Below, in pieces: positions 15,700 to 23,419 of a stretch of 64,000 nt of DNA (its first letter is position 1; each line of letters begins with the position of its first letter). The DNA comes from Flavobacterium nitrogenifigens. GTDB taxonomy: Bacteria; Bacteroidota; Bacteroidia; Flavobacteriales; Flavobacteriaceae. The DNA is taken from positions 62,001 to 126,000 of the forward strand of contig NZ_QJRI01000181.1 in NCBI RefSeq assembly GCF_003254565.1, read 5' to 3'. The notes beneath the pieces are model-generated. The model saw only the letters and a program-made list of their open reading frames with translations, had not been told where the DNA came from and did no database searches. A program made the translations under genes and the position numbers.

Positions 15700-18018
15700 T
15701 TGAAAAAAACATCTTATTTATTCGTCTTCTTATTTTTACTCAGCCTTCCGCAAATTATTTTTTCTCAGGAAAAAAAGCCTAAAGTCGTATTAGTGTTAAG
15801 TGGCGGGGGCGCAAAAGGGATTGCTCACATTCCTCTTTTACAGAAATTAGACTCTCTTCACATTGTTCCAGACCTTATTGTTGGAAACAGTATGGGAAGT
15901 ATAATAGGTGGTTTGTATGCAATGGGATATTCTGGTGACAGTATAGAAAAAATCACTAAAGATATTTATTGGGATAAACTCTTAGGCGGAGGGCAGTCAT
16001 TACGAGCTGTAAGTGCCGAAGAAAAAAGAGAATTTCAACGTTATTTAGTCGGAATCGGCGTTAAAGACGGAAAACTTAACAGCATTGGCTCTCTCTTAAA
16101 TGATCAAAATCTAAGAGAATACCTTTCTGAGCTAACCTTTCCGGTATACAATGTCAAAGATTTTGACAGTCTGCCAATTCCTTTCAGAGCTATGGCTACA
16201 GACTTGGTTGAAGGAAAAGAAGTTATTTTAAGCAAAGGAAGTTTATCTTACGCCATGCGTGCCAGCATGTCGCTGCCTGCTATATTCAAACCAATGCCTT
16301 ACGGAAAAACTGTTTTGGTAGACGGTGGAGTATTAAATAATTTCCCAACTGATGTTGCCAAACAAATGGGTGCCGATATTATTATTGGAAGCGATGTCGG
16401 AGGCGGAATGGAACCTGTCGATAAGCTAAACAATCTTATGACCATATTAATGCAGACCAGTATGTTCCCCAGCAACATCAAAAATCCTGCAAACCGAGAT
16501 TTATGTACAATATTGGTTGATCATTTACCGAATCTTCGTTTTTCTACTGCCGATTTTGCCAATAGCAACGAAATTTACAAAGACGGTAAAATTGCCACAG
16601 ATCAAAATCTTCCAGCTTTAATTGCGCTTTCAGAAAAGTTAAAAGGATTTCAGCAGCGAACTCACAAATTGCCCGATATGCCAAATGAGTTTGTATTGGA
16701 CACAATCGTTTATAAAAAAATAAGCCCCGAAAATATGCCTCTCGTTGTTGGACGAGCAAACCTGAAAACCCATGTAAAATATACTACCAAAGATTTAATT
16801 GCAGGAATTAACAGAGCAATGGGAACCAATCTTTTTGACGAGATTACATATAGTTATTTCATCAAAGATGGAGACAAATTAGGCATTACATTATTTGGTT
16901 TCGAACGTGCCAAAAATCAGCTAAATACCTCAATTCATTATGACACGTACAGAGGTGTCGGAATCATTTTTAACTACACAGGACGAAATGTTCTTGCCGA
17001 TGCATCACGTCTTCTTTTAACGGTCGATATTGCCGAGCAGCCAAAAGCAAGAATCAATTACCAGAAAAATTTTGGACAACACCGAGAATGGTGGTGGATG
17101 TCTGAGGCCTATGGAGCTTTACTTCGCCAAGAAATTTATATTAATGGTAAAGCATCAGACAATATACTTTACAATACTTTTGAAGTAAACAATGAAGTAA
17201 ACAGAAACTTAAATTCTCTAAAAAGTTATGTCGGTTTTGGACTAAATTATAGTTATACAAATCTAAAACCAAAATATGACCGTGAATACAACCCTAATTA
17301 TTTAAGTATCAACAACTACAGCTTTAACAATATCGAGTTCAACTTTCATTATTCTTATAATGACATGGATAAAGTTTTCTTTGCCACCGACGGAACTATT
17401 ATAAAATCAAACATAGCGCGATCACTTCTTACCGATCTTGATGCCTCACTTTACGATCCAGACTTTAAGCGTATTTCTGGCTCAACAAATGGCTACACCA
17501 AATTGGGTTTAACTTATGAAAAGAGATTGCCCCTAAAAAAGAAAATTACAGGAATTATAGGTTTTGATTCCTATTTTATTTTTCAAGACAAACTTAAAAA
17601 TGACGATCTTCCGTTTTCAGGACTTGGCTATGCTGCAAAATACTTTATAGGTGGTATTATACCAAGTTCTGGTAGCAATCGCTTCTCATTTGCAGGACTT
17701 CATGAAGACGAACTTAATGTTACACAATATATGGGGCTCAAACTTGGATCTCAAATAAACTTAATCGGAAAAATTTATCTTACTCCTCATTTCAATCTTG
17801 CTTCTGTTGGTTTTGAAAATTTCAACGATTATATAAAACATGCCTTCAATCCAAAAGGAAATTGGGATGACAATCTCGATACCAGTCTCGTAATATCTGG
17901 AGGAGCAGCGATTTCTTATCAATCTATTTTAGGCCCAATTCATTTTGATACTTCATGGATCAATAATATAGACAAAGTACGATTATTTTTCAGCGTAGGA
18001 TTATCACTTAATCCATAG
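15700..18018 (+). CDS. Patatin-like phospholipase with outer-membrane barrel domain
   Basis: 772 residues with TTG as start codon: an in-frame stop lies 15 bp upstream, and the TTG gives a perfect signal peptide ending IIFSQ. Residues 28-290 are a patatin domain: oxyanion loop SGGGAKG, nucleophile Ser64 in GNSMGS, and catalytic Asp208 in VDGGV. Residues of about 340-410 look like a POTRA-type domain. From about 420 to the end there are alternating aromatic beta strands like a BamA/TamA barrel, ending FFSVGLSLNP. This is the plan of PlpD-like type Vd autotransporters, which carry a lipase to the cell surface. Lipid substrate unknown. Confidence 0.85.
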   Translation: MKKTSYLFVFLFLLSLPQIIFSQEKKPKVVLVLSGGGAKGIAHIPLLQKLDSLHIVPDLIVGNSMGSIIGGLYAMGYSGDSIEKITKDIYWDKLLGGGQSLRAVSAEEKREFQRYLVGIGVKDGKLNSIGSLLNDQNLREYLSELTFPVYNVKDFDSLPIPFRAMATDLVEGKEVILSKGSLSYAMRASMSLPAIFKPMPYGKTVLVDGGVLNNFPTDVAKQMGADIIIGSDVGGGMEPVDKLNNLMTILMQTSMFPSNIKNPANRDLCTILVDHLPNLRFSTADFANSNEIYKDGKIATDQNLPALIALSEKLKGFQQRTHKLPDMPNEFVLDTIVYKKISPENMPLVVGRANLKTHVKYTTKDLIAGINRAMGTNLFDEITYSYFIKDGDKLGITLFGFERAKNQLNTSIHYDTYRGVGIIFNYTGRNVLADASRLLLTVDIAEQPKARINYQKNFGQHREWWWMSEAYGALLRQEIYINGKASDNILYNTFEVNNEVNRNLNSLKSYVGFGLNYSYTNLKPKYDREYNPNYLSINNYSFNNIEFNFHYSYNDMDKVFFATDGTIIKSNIARSLLTDLDASLYDPDFKRISGSTNGYTKLGLTYEKRLPLKKKITGIIGFDSYFIFQDKLKNDDLPFSGLGYAAKYFIGGIIPSSGSNRFSFAGLHEDELNVTQYMGLKLGSQINLIGKIYLTPHFNLASVGFENFNDYIKHAFNPKGNWDDNLDTSLVISGGAAISYQSILGPIHFDTSWINNIDKVRLFFSVGLSLNP

Positions 18019-18087
18019 GAGAATTAATCCTAAAAGTTTAAGTTTGAAATCCAAAACATCTGGAAGAATAAAAGAAGACAGGAAATT

Positions 18088-18372
18088 ATGATTGAAAAAG
18101 TTTTATGCGAAACACATGGCACAAAAGAAATGACTTTTGGCTGTATTCACATTGCAATGGCGACCGACTCTAAAGAAAAAGTAGGTTTTTACTATTCAGA
18201 AGCCGAAGAAGATCTTCCTCAAATTGCCTGGTGCGGAGAATGCGAACAATGGCTTCTTGATAATGGCGAAGAATGGACTGATGTTTTTCAAGCCAAAGCC
18301 GATTTTCAAATGTTATGCATCAATTGTTTTGATGAAGTAAAAAATAATGAAACAGAAACTCATATTCGATAA
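18088..18372 (+). CDS. Small Cys-rich (putative zinc-binding) protein, unknown
   Basis: 94 residues. Cysteines and histidines are spaced like two zinc sites: C7-x2-H, then C19-x2-H, then CGEC (about 50-53) and CINC (about 77-80), with an acidic middle (SEAEEDLP). I recall similar small proteins with CxxHG, WCxxCE and LCxxCY motifs in other bacteria, but no known function. Not secreted. It lies between the patatin and SMR genes, and the gap of about 70 bp on each side makes cotranscription with patatin possible. Confidence 0.7.
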   Translation: MIEKVLCETHGTKEMTFGCIHIAMATDSKEKVGFYYSEAEEDLPQIAWCGECEQWLLDNGEEWTDVFQAKADFQMLCINCFDEVKNNETETHIR

Positions 18373-18401
18373 ATAAATTCCCCTTCGTTTTAAACAAAGC
18401 T

Positions 18402-18409
18402 TAACTTTG
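18402..18409 (+). promoter_or_regulatory. -7 box of the SMR gene
   Basis: TAACTTTG, exact TAnnTTTG match, 16 bp before the ATG; the -33 element is not evident. Confidence 0.45.
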
Positions 18410-18424
18410 TAAAAAACGACAATC

Positions 18425-18757
18425 ATGAAGAATTTTTTATTTTTATTTATCGCTATAATATTCGAAATCATTGCTACCTCAGCATTAAAAAAGTCTGAAG
18501 AATTTACCAAACTCATTCCAAGTATCATTACCATTATTGGATATTGTGGCGCTTTTTATTGTTTGAGTTTTGCCATCAGGACCATTCCTGTCGGATTTGC
18601 TTATGCCATCTGGTCTGGAGTCGGAATTGTTCTAATTACAATTATTGGCGCTATTTTTTTCAAAGAAATTCCAGATTTACCAGCAATTATTGGCTTAGCT
18701 TTAATTATAATTGGCGTAGTTGTAATTAATGTTTTCTCTAAAACTACAGCTCATTAA
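18425..18757 (+). CDS. SMR-family small multidrug exporter
   Basis: A 110-residue inner-membrane protein with four helices. The membrane-embedded glutamate of helix 1 is present in IFEIIATSALKKS (Glu14 region). GFAYAIWSGVG in helix 3 and the helix 4 packing segment GLALIIIGVVVIN follow the EmrE/Gdx pattern. Such dimers exchange protons for quaternary cations or guanidinium. The subtype is not determined. There is no partner SMR gene beside it, so a homodimer is likely. Confidence 0.92.
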   Translation: MKNFLFLFIAIIFEIIATSALKKSEEFTKLIPSIITIIGYCGAFYCLSFAIRTIPVGFAYAIWSGVGIVLITIIGAIFFKEIPDLPAIIGLALIIIGVVVINVFSKTTAH

Positions 18758-18769
18758 ATCAAAAAATAT

Positions 18770-18777
18770 TATTTTTG
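18770..18777 (+). promoter_or_regulatory. -7 box of the Fic gene
   Basis: TATTTTTG, exact TAnnTTTG match. Its last base is the first base of the palindrome at 18777, so the start point would lie inside that palindrome. Confidence 0.55.
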
Positions 18778-18798
18778 ATAGTATCAAATGATACTATC
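18777..18798. promoter_or_regulatory. Perfect palindrome abutting the Fic start codon
   Basis: GATAGTATCA-AA-TGATACTATC, 10-bp perfect arms, ending exactly before the ATG at 18799 and touching the -7 box. The position fits a repressor site that blocks transcription start. The downstream Fic protein has a C-terminal winged-helix-like domain and is the obvious candidate ligand. Confidence 0.7.
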
Positions 18799-19758
18799 AT
18801 GAAACCTCCTTATGAGATTACACCCACTATATTAAAATTGATAAGTTCTATTTCTGAAAAAATTGGAGCACTGAACGCTGTATATCTTGATAAACAGTCT
18901 CCAAAACTAAGAAAACAGAATAGAATCAAAACAATACATTCTTCTTTGCAAATTGAAGGAAATACTTTAACAGAAGAACAAATAACTGCATTAATCGAGA
19001 ACAAAAGAGTAATTGGTCCTCAAAAAGATGTATTAGAAGTTTTAAATGCTATTAAAGTTTATGATGATTTAGAAAAATATAAATCGACTTCTTCCAAAAG
19101 CTTTCTAAACGCTCATCAATTATTGATGAAAGATCTAATTCTTGATGCTGGAAAATATCGAAAACAAGGGGTTGGAATTGTAAAAGGAACAAAAGTTGCA
19201 CACATAGCTCCTCCTTACGAGAATGTCCCGTTTTTAATGAATGATTTATTTGAGTACTTAAAAAATAAAGATGAATTAACTTTAATAAAAAGCTGTGTTT
19301 TTCATTATGAGATGGAATTTATTCATCCCTTTTTAGACGGAAACGGAAGAATGGGAAGATTATGGCAAACCATTATTTTAATGGAAGAATATCCTGTTTT
19401 TGATTTTTTACCTTTTGAGACATTGATAAGTAAAACACAAGATAGTTATTACAAATCTTTAGCTATGAGTGACAGCAGCGGAAAATCAACTTATTTTATT
19501 GAGTACATGCTAGATGTGATAAATAAATCACTAGAAAACTTACTCAATTATGATAATAGAACAATAAAAGACATTGATAGATTAGAATACTTTTATTCTC
19601 TCGGAATTAAAGAGTTTACAAGAAAAGATTATATGCATGTTTTTAAAGATATTTCAGCAGCTACTGCAAGCCGTGATTTAAAAAAAGGACTTGAACTAAA
19701 GCTTTTTGATATTACAGGAAATCAGAGCACTGCCAAATATACCTTAATTAAATCTTAG
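18799..19758 (+). CDS. Fic family AMP-transferase (class II) with C-terminal HTH
   Basis: 319 residues from the ATG at 18799; a TTG at 18775 lies inside the palindrome and is rejected. The Fic core HPFLDGNGRMGR is intact (His176), so it should transfer AMP or another nucleotide part to protein hydroxyls. The autoinhibitory helix motif S49-x3-E53-G54 lies before the core, making it a class II Fic. The last 65 residues (KEFTRKDYMHVF ... TASRDLKKGLELKLF) look like a winged helix-turn-helix. The preceding palindrome suggests autoregulation. No antitoxin gene is adjacent. Target unknown. Confidence 0.9.
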   Translation: MKPPYEITPTILKLISSISEKIGALNAVYLDKQSPKLRKQNRIKTIHSSLQIEGNTLTEEQITALIENKRVIGPQKDVLEVLNAIKVYDDLEKYKSTSSKSFLNAHQLLMKDLILDAGKYRKQGVGIVKGTKVAHIAPPYENVPFLMNDLFEYLKNKDELTLIKSCVFHYEMEFIHPFLDGNGRMGRLWQTIILMEEYPVFDFLPFETLISKTQDSYYKSLAMSDSSGKSTYFIEYMLDVINKSLENLLNYDNRTIKDIDRLEYFYSLGIKEFTRKDYMHVFKDISAATASRDLKKGLELKLFDITGNQSTAKYTLIKS

Positions 19759-19784
19759 TTTTTTTTAAAGAGAGCATCTTAACC

Positions 19785-20246
19785 ATGAAAATCCGCAAAG
19801 CTACAATCTCAGACCTTCCCGAAATGCAAAAATTGTATGTAGAAACCATTCAATCTGTTTGCAAAAACGATTATAATCCGCAACAAATTGAAGCGTGGAC
19901 TTATGGCATAAAAAATAAAGAACGCTGGATTGAAGTTATCGAAAAACAATTTGTTTTACTAGCCATTATTGAAAATCAGATTGCAGGTTTTGGAACCTTA
20001 AAAGATGGAGATTACATTGATTTCTTCTACATTCATAAAAATTTTCAGCGACAAGGAATTGCAGACAAAATTCTAAATGAATTAGAAACTGAAGCTAGAA
20101 AACATCATTCCAAAATCATAACTTCAGATATTAGTATTACTGCAAAACCATTTTTTGAAAAGAAAGGATTTGCTGTAAAAGCCGAACAAAAAAATATTCG
20201 TTTGGGCGTTGAATTGATTAACTTTAAGATGGAAAAAGAATTGTAA
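19785..20246 (+). CDS. GNAT family N-acetyltransferase
   Basis: 153 residues covering one GNAT domain. The start MKIRKATISDLPEMQKLY is the usual first strand and helix. The acetyl-CoA loop appears as FQRQGIADKILNEL (Q/R-x-x-G-x-G/A pattern, about residues 87-100), and FFEKKGF near 128 is the standard C-terminal motif. Substrate unknown. It follows the Fic gene by 26 bp on the same strand and ends in the long hairpin at 20251. Confidence 0.9.
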   Translation: MKIRKATISDLPEMQKLYVETIQSVCKNDYNPQQIEAWTYGIKNKERWIEVIEKQFVLLAIIENQIAGFGTLKDGDYIDFFYIHKNFQRQGIADKILNELETEARKHHSKIITSDISITAKPFFEKKGFAVKAEQKNIRLGVELINFKMEKEL

Positions 20247-20250
20247 AATT

Positions 20251-20309
20251 TTGTTTCAAGTTTCAGGTTTCAAGTTAAGCTGGAACTTGAAACCTGAAAC
20301 TTGAAACAA
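20251..20309. repeat. Perfect 26-bp inverted repeat built of heptamers (terminator-like)
   Basis: Left arm 20251-20276 contains GTTTCAA, GTTTCAG, GTTTCAA in 7-bp steps. The right arm 20284-20309 is its exact reverse complement, with a 7-nt loop between. It forms a very stable hairpin after the GNAT gene and before the ada-like gene. Confidence 0.9.
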
Positions 20310-20380
20310 AAAACAAAGCAAGTTTCAGATTTTATACCTGCCAAAACCAAACGATCTTTGCCTTATAAAATGGAAGAAAA

Positions 20381-21223
20381 ATGAACACACAAGAAACCAT
20401 TAATTATAACCGCATTGCAGAAGCAATCGATTATATCAAAGCAAATTTTAAAGATCAGCCCAATCTTGATGAGGTTGCAGAAAAAGTGCATTTAAGTCCG
20501 TTTCACTTTCAGAGGCTTTTTAGCGAATGGGCAGGAACGAGTCCGAAGAAGTTTTTACAATTTACAAGCATCGAACACGCCAAAAAATTACTCAAAGAAA
20601 ATCAGGCGACCGTTTCTGAAACTGCTTTTGAAACAGGATTATCAGGAACAAGCCGACTTCATGATTTATTTGTCAATATCGAAGGAATGACTCCTGCCGA
20701 ATATAAAAACGGAGGAAAAAATCTAGCCATCAATTACAGTTTTGCTGAAAGTCCGTTTGGGAATATTATCGTCGCATCAACACAAAAAGGCGTTTGTTTT
20801 ATGGCTTTCGCCGAAGATGAAATCACTGGACTTGTTGCCTTAAAAGATAAATTTCCGAATGCCTCTTTTACTCAAAAACTAGACTTAGCACAGCAAAATG
20901 CACTATTCATTTTTCAGAATGATTGGAGCAAATTATCTGAAATCAAATTGCATTTAAAAGGAACCGATTTCCAGCTGAAAGTTTGGGAAGCTTTGCTTAA
21001 AATCCCAATGGGACAGCTTTCTACTTATGGTTCAATCGCACACCAAATTCAAAAACCAAATGCTTCACGCGCTGTCGGAACAGCAATTGGAAGCAATCCT
21101 GTTGCGTTTCTCATTCCATGTCATCGTGTAATTCAGTCTTCTGGAACTTTTGGCGGTTACATGTGGGGAAATACTCGAAAAACAGCCATTATTGGCTGGG
21201 AAGGCGCACAAATAAATCTATAA
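20381..21223 (+). CDS. Ada-like AraC regulator fused to O6-alkylguanine-DNA alkyltransferase
   Basis: 280 residues. Residues 8-108 form an AraC helix-turn-helix pair (LDEVAEKVHLSPFHFQRLFSEWAGTSPKKF). Residues 120-280 form an Ogt/MGMT domain with acceptor Cys247 in IPCHRV, preceded by GTAIGSNPVAFL. It repairs O6-methylguanine by suicide transfer. The N-terminal zinc domain of E. coli Ada, which senses methylphosphotriesters and switches the regulator on, is missing here. A stand-alone Ada zinc domain is encoded two genes downstream at 22227. First gene of the alkylation-repair cluster. Confidence 0.93.
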   Translation: MNTQETINYNRIAEAIDYIKANFKDQPNLDEVAEKVHLSPFHFQRLFSEWAGTSPKKFLQFTSIEHAKKLLKENQATVSETAFETGLSGTSRLHDLFVNIEGMTPAEYKNGGKNLAINYSFAESPFGNIIVASTQKGVCFMAFAEDEITGLVALKDKFPNASFTQKLDLAQQNALFIFQNDWSKLSEIKLHLKGTDFQLKVWEALLKIPMGQLSTYGSIAHQIQKPNASRAVGTAIGSNPVAFLIPCHRVIQSSGTFGGYMWGNTRKTAIIGWEGAQINL

Positions 21224-21231
21224 GTTTTTTT

Positions 21232-21338
21232 GCCACGAATTCACGAATTATTTTTTTAAAATCTTTGCGATTATTTATTCGAATTAATTCGAATAATATT
21301 AGATAAAGTATTTACAAAAAAATTCGTGAATTCGTGGC
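21232..21338 (+). mobile_element. MITE-like palindromic element, copy A
   Basis: 107 bp bounded by 18-bp near-perfect terminal inverted repeats (GCCACGAATTCACGAATT and its complement). An inner palindrome reads ATTCGAATTAATTCGAAT. It encodes nothing. Its reverse complement closely matches copy B at 22095. Confidence 0.8.
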
Positions 21339-21367
21339 AGAAAAAAATCGTAATCTAAAAATTCTTT

Positions 21368-22081
21368 ATGCAAAATATACAATCAAAAATTGCTTCCCAA
21401 AACTGGGAAAGCATCACTGAATCTATGCACGAAAATGGATTCGCAATCATTCCGAAAGTCCTTAATAATGAACAATGCGAGGATTTAAAATTCGATTATG
21501 ACAACCCATCCATATACCGAAAAACAGTTGTAATGGAGCGCTACCGATTTGGCTTGGGCGAATATAAATATTTCAATTATCCGCTTCCAGATTTAATTCA
21601 GAACATTCGATCTTCTATTTATCCTAAACTAGCTCCAATTGCCAATGCTTGGATGAAAGCCTTAAATATTGATACGGTATTTCCAGCAAAACATGAAGAT
21701 TTGCTAAAACAATGTCACGACAATAATCAGCTTAAAGCAACAGTTTTAATTCTAAAATACGGCAAAAGCGGTTTTAATACTTTGCATCAGGATTTATATG
21801 GAGATGTTTATTTTCCTATTCAAATTGTACTTTTTCTAAACGAACCTGACGAAGATTTTACTGGCGGTGAATTTGTTCTAACGCAGCAAACTCCAAGAGC
21901 TCAATCTAAAGCGATTGTTTTGAAACCTAAAAAAGGAGATATTTTAGTTTTTACAACCAATTTTAGACCAGTAAAAGGCACAAAAGGATATTATCGTGTG
22001 AATATGAAACATGGCGTAAGCGAAGTACATTCGGGTGAAAGATATACGTTGGGAATTATTTTTCATGATGCTCTTTCATAA
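21368..22081 (+). CDS. 2OG-Fe(II) oxygenase (PF09859-type)
   Basis: 237 residues of a double-stranded beta-helix dioxygenase. The iron motif HxD is in TLHQDLYGD (about residues 139-147), then GGEFVLTQQTPRAQSK, and the distal ligand His in VNMKHGVSEVHSGERYTLGIIFHD with the 2-oxoglutarate-binding Arg. I place it in PF09859, described as acting on alkylation-damaged DNA. Neighbours Ogt and AlkB support repair of methylated bases. Flanked on both sides by inverted copies of a MITE-like element. Confidence 0.85.
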   Translation: MQNIQSKIASQNWESITESMHENGFAIIPKVLNNEQCEDLKFDYDNPSIYRKTVVMERYRFGLGEYKYFNYPLPDLIQNIRSSIYPKLAPIANAWMKALNIDTVFPAKHEDLLKQCHDNNQLKATVLILKYGKSGFNTLHQDLYGDVYFPIQIVLFLNEPDEDFTGGEFVLTQQTPRAQSKAIVLKPKKGDILVFTTNFRPVKGTKGYYRVNMKHGVSEVHSGERYTLGIIFHDALS

Positions 22082-22094
22082 ATATTTTTTTTCC

Positions 22095-22203
22095 GCCACG
22101 AATTCACGAATTATTCGTTTTACAAACTTTATCAGAAATTATTCGAATTAATTCGAATAAATAATCGCAAAGATTTTAAAAAGAAAATTCGTGAATTCGT
22201 GGC
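22095..22203 (-). mobile_element. MITE-like palindromic element, copy B (inverted)
   Basis: 109 bp with the same terminal repeats as copy A. Read on the minus strand it aligns to copy A over its whole length with roughly 85 percent identity by eye, including TTGCGATTATTTATTCGAAT. Opposite orientation to copy A. Confidence 0.8.
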
Positions 22204-22226
22204 GGAAAAACAAAACACAAAACAAT

Positions 22227-22472
22227 ATGTTTCAACATAACAAAATAACCGATTCAGATCTTCGTATTAAAATTAAAAATGCGGAAATTTGTTTCGGTGG
22301 CAATCAGAAATTAAAAATCTACGGAACGCTAAAATGTTCTTCGGGAAAAAGAATGAAAAGAGAAAATCGTGTCTTCTTTTCCTCTGAAATAAATGCCAAA
22401 CAAAATGGTTTCAGACCTTGCGGACATTGTATGAAATCGGAATATCTAAAATGGAAAAATGGACTTATTTAA
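22227..22472 (+). CDS. Stand-alone Ada metal-binding domain lacking the methyl-acceptor Cys
   Basis: 81 residues from the ATG at 22227. It matches the N-terminal zinc domain of Ada: KIYGTLKCSSGKRMKREN and GFRPCGHCMKSEYLKW. In E. coli Ada the zinc ligands are C38, C42, C69 and C72, and C38 accepts the methyl group from phosphotriesters. Here the C38 place is Gly33, while Cys37, Cys65 and Cys68 remain. Cys22 is a possible fourth ligand. So it probably keeps zinc but not the classical repair reaction. Its end overlaps alkB by 14 bp, implying coupled translation. Confidence 0.85.
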   Translation: MFQHNKITDSDLRIKIKNAEICFGGNQKLKIYGTLKCSSGKRMKRENRVFFSSEINAKQNGFRPCGHCMKSEYLKWKNGLI

Positions 22473-23067
22473 TCCTCAAACAGACGAAACAACCAATCTG
22501 CTTCCAAAAGATGGAACGGTGAATTATTATGGAAAATTATTTTCGAGAACAGACGCCGATTCCTACCGTGATATTTTATTAAATACAATTGAATGGAAAA
22601 ATGATGAAGCCATCATCTTCGGAAAACTAATCCTCACCAAAAGAAAAGTAGCTTGGTACGGTGATCAGAAATTTGAATATACGTATTCGAATACCACAAA
22701 AAAAGCGCTACCGTGGACTCCTGAACTTTTGAAACTCAAAAAAATCATTGAAGAAAAAACAGGTGAAACTTTCAATTCCTGTCTGCTGAATTTATATCAT
22801 TCTGGAGAAGAAGGAATGGCTTGGCACAGCGATGCCGAAAAAGATTTAAAGAAAAATGGTGCAATTGGCTCAGTAAGTTTTGGAGCAGAACGTAAGTTTG
22901 CTTTCAAACATAAAGAGTCTAAAGAAACCATTTCTCTAATTTTGGAACATGGAAGTTTATTGGTCATGAAAGATGAAACGCAAACACATTGGCTTCACAG
23001 ACTTCCTCCAACAAAAACTACACAAAAACCAAGGGTTAATTTGACTTTTAGAACAATTGTGAGATAG
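22459..23067 (+). CDS. alkB: Alpha-ketoglutarate-dependent DNA dealkylase AlkB
   Basis: 202 residues. Oxidatively removes methyl groups from 1-methyladenine and 3-methylcytosine. Iron ligands are His123 and Asp125 (WHSDAEKD) and most likely His180 (THWLHRLPPT). The 2-oxoglutarate motif is RVNLTFR at about residues 193-199. The overall pattern is nearer the ALKBH2/3 branch than E. coli AlkB (my reading). It is translationally coupled to the Ada zinc-domain gene. Last gene of the cluster, convergent with the YjbR gene 5 bp away. Confidence 0.93.
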   Translation: MDLFNPQTDETTNLLPKDGTVNYYGKLFSRTDADSYRDILLNTIEWKNDEAIIFGKLILTKRKVAWYGDQKFEYTYSNTTKKALPWTPELLKLKKIIEEKTGETFNSCLLNLYHSGEEGMAWHSDAEKDLKKNGAIGSVSFGAERKFAFKHKESKETISLILEHGSLLVMKDETQTHWLHRLPPTKTTQKPRVNLTFRTIVR

Positions 23068-23072
23068 CAATT

Positions 23073-23393
23073 CTATTTCTTTTGTGAAGCCACAGTTTCG
23101 TAAGATCGTATCAAAGCATCTTCAAACATTTCGGGTCTTACTCTTGAAAGTTCGACAATTGTCCAGCCTTGTTTTCCCCATTTATTTGGAATTGGATAGA
23201 AAATCTTTTCGCTTGACGCGCAAAAAACAGACTGATCAATTTCGTTTAACTTTAAAACGGCGTGATTATTTTTTTCATCAAAAGTGGCAAAAATTTTCTT
23301 TTTGATTCGGAAAGAAGTTTTCTCAAAGTGAGGTTCTTCTGTTGCATCTGGAAATGACATTGCTAACTTTCTAAATTCTTCAATTGAAACCAT
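23073..23393 (-). CDS. MmcQ/YjbR family protein
   Basis: A 106-residue single-domain protein of the YjbR fold, which resembles a double-stranded DNA-binding fold. Seen are the LAMSFPDATEEPHFEKTSFRIKKKIFATF start typical for the family and the VELSRVRPEMFEDALIRSY end (helix with Arg). Function is not established. It ends only 5 bp from the convergent alkB stop, with no terminator between. Confidence 0.88.
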   Translation of the reverse strand: MVSIEEFRKLAMSFPDATEEPHFEKTSFRIKKKIFATFDEKNNHAVLKLNEIDQSVFCASSEKIFYPIPNKWGKQGWTIVELSRVRPEMFEDALIRSYETVASQKK

Positions 23394-23419
23394 AATATCA
23401 TTTTTAAATTATTATCCCT

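Noticed and set aside
18775..18798. TTG start for the Fic gene
   Set aside because: The eight extra codons are the palindrome itself; the ATG at 18799 is the natural start.
18799..19758. Fic as toxin with neighbouring antitoxin gene
   Set aside because: The inhibitory helix is within the protein and the adjacent genes (SMR exporter, GNAT) do not look like antitoxins.
20251..20309. CRISPR array or phage attachment site
   Set aside because: The repeat is a short inverted heptamer array without spacers, cas genes or integrase nearby.
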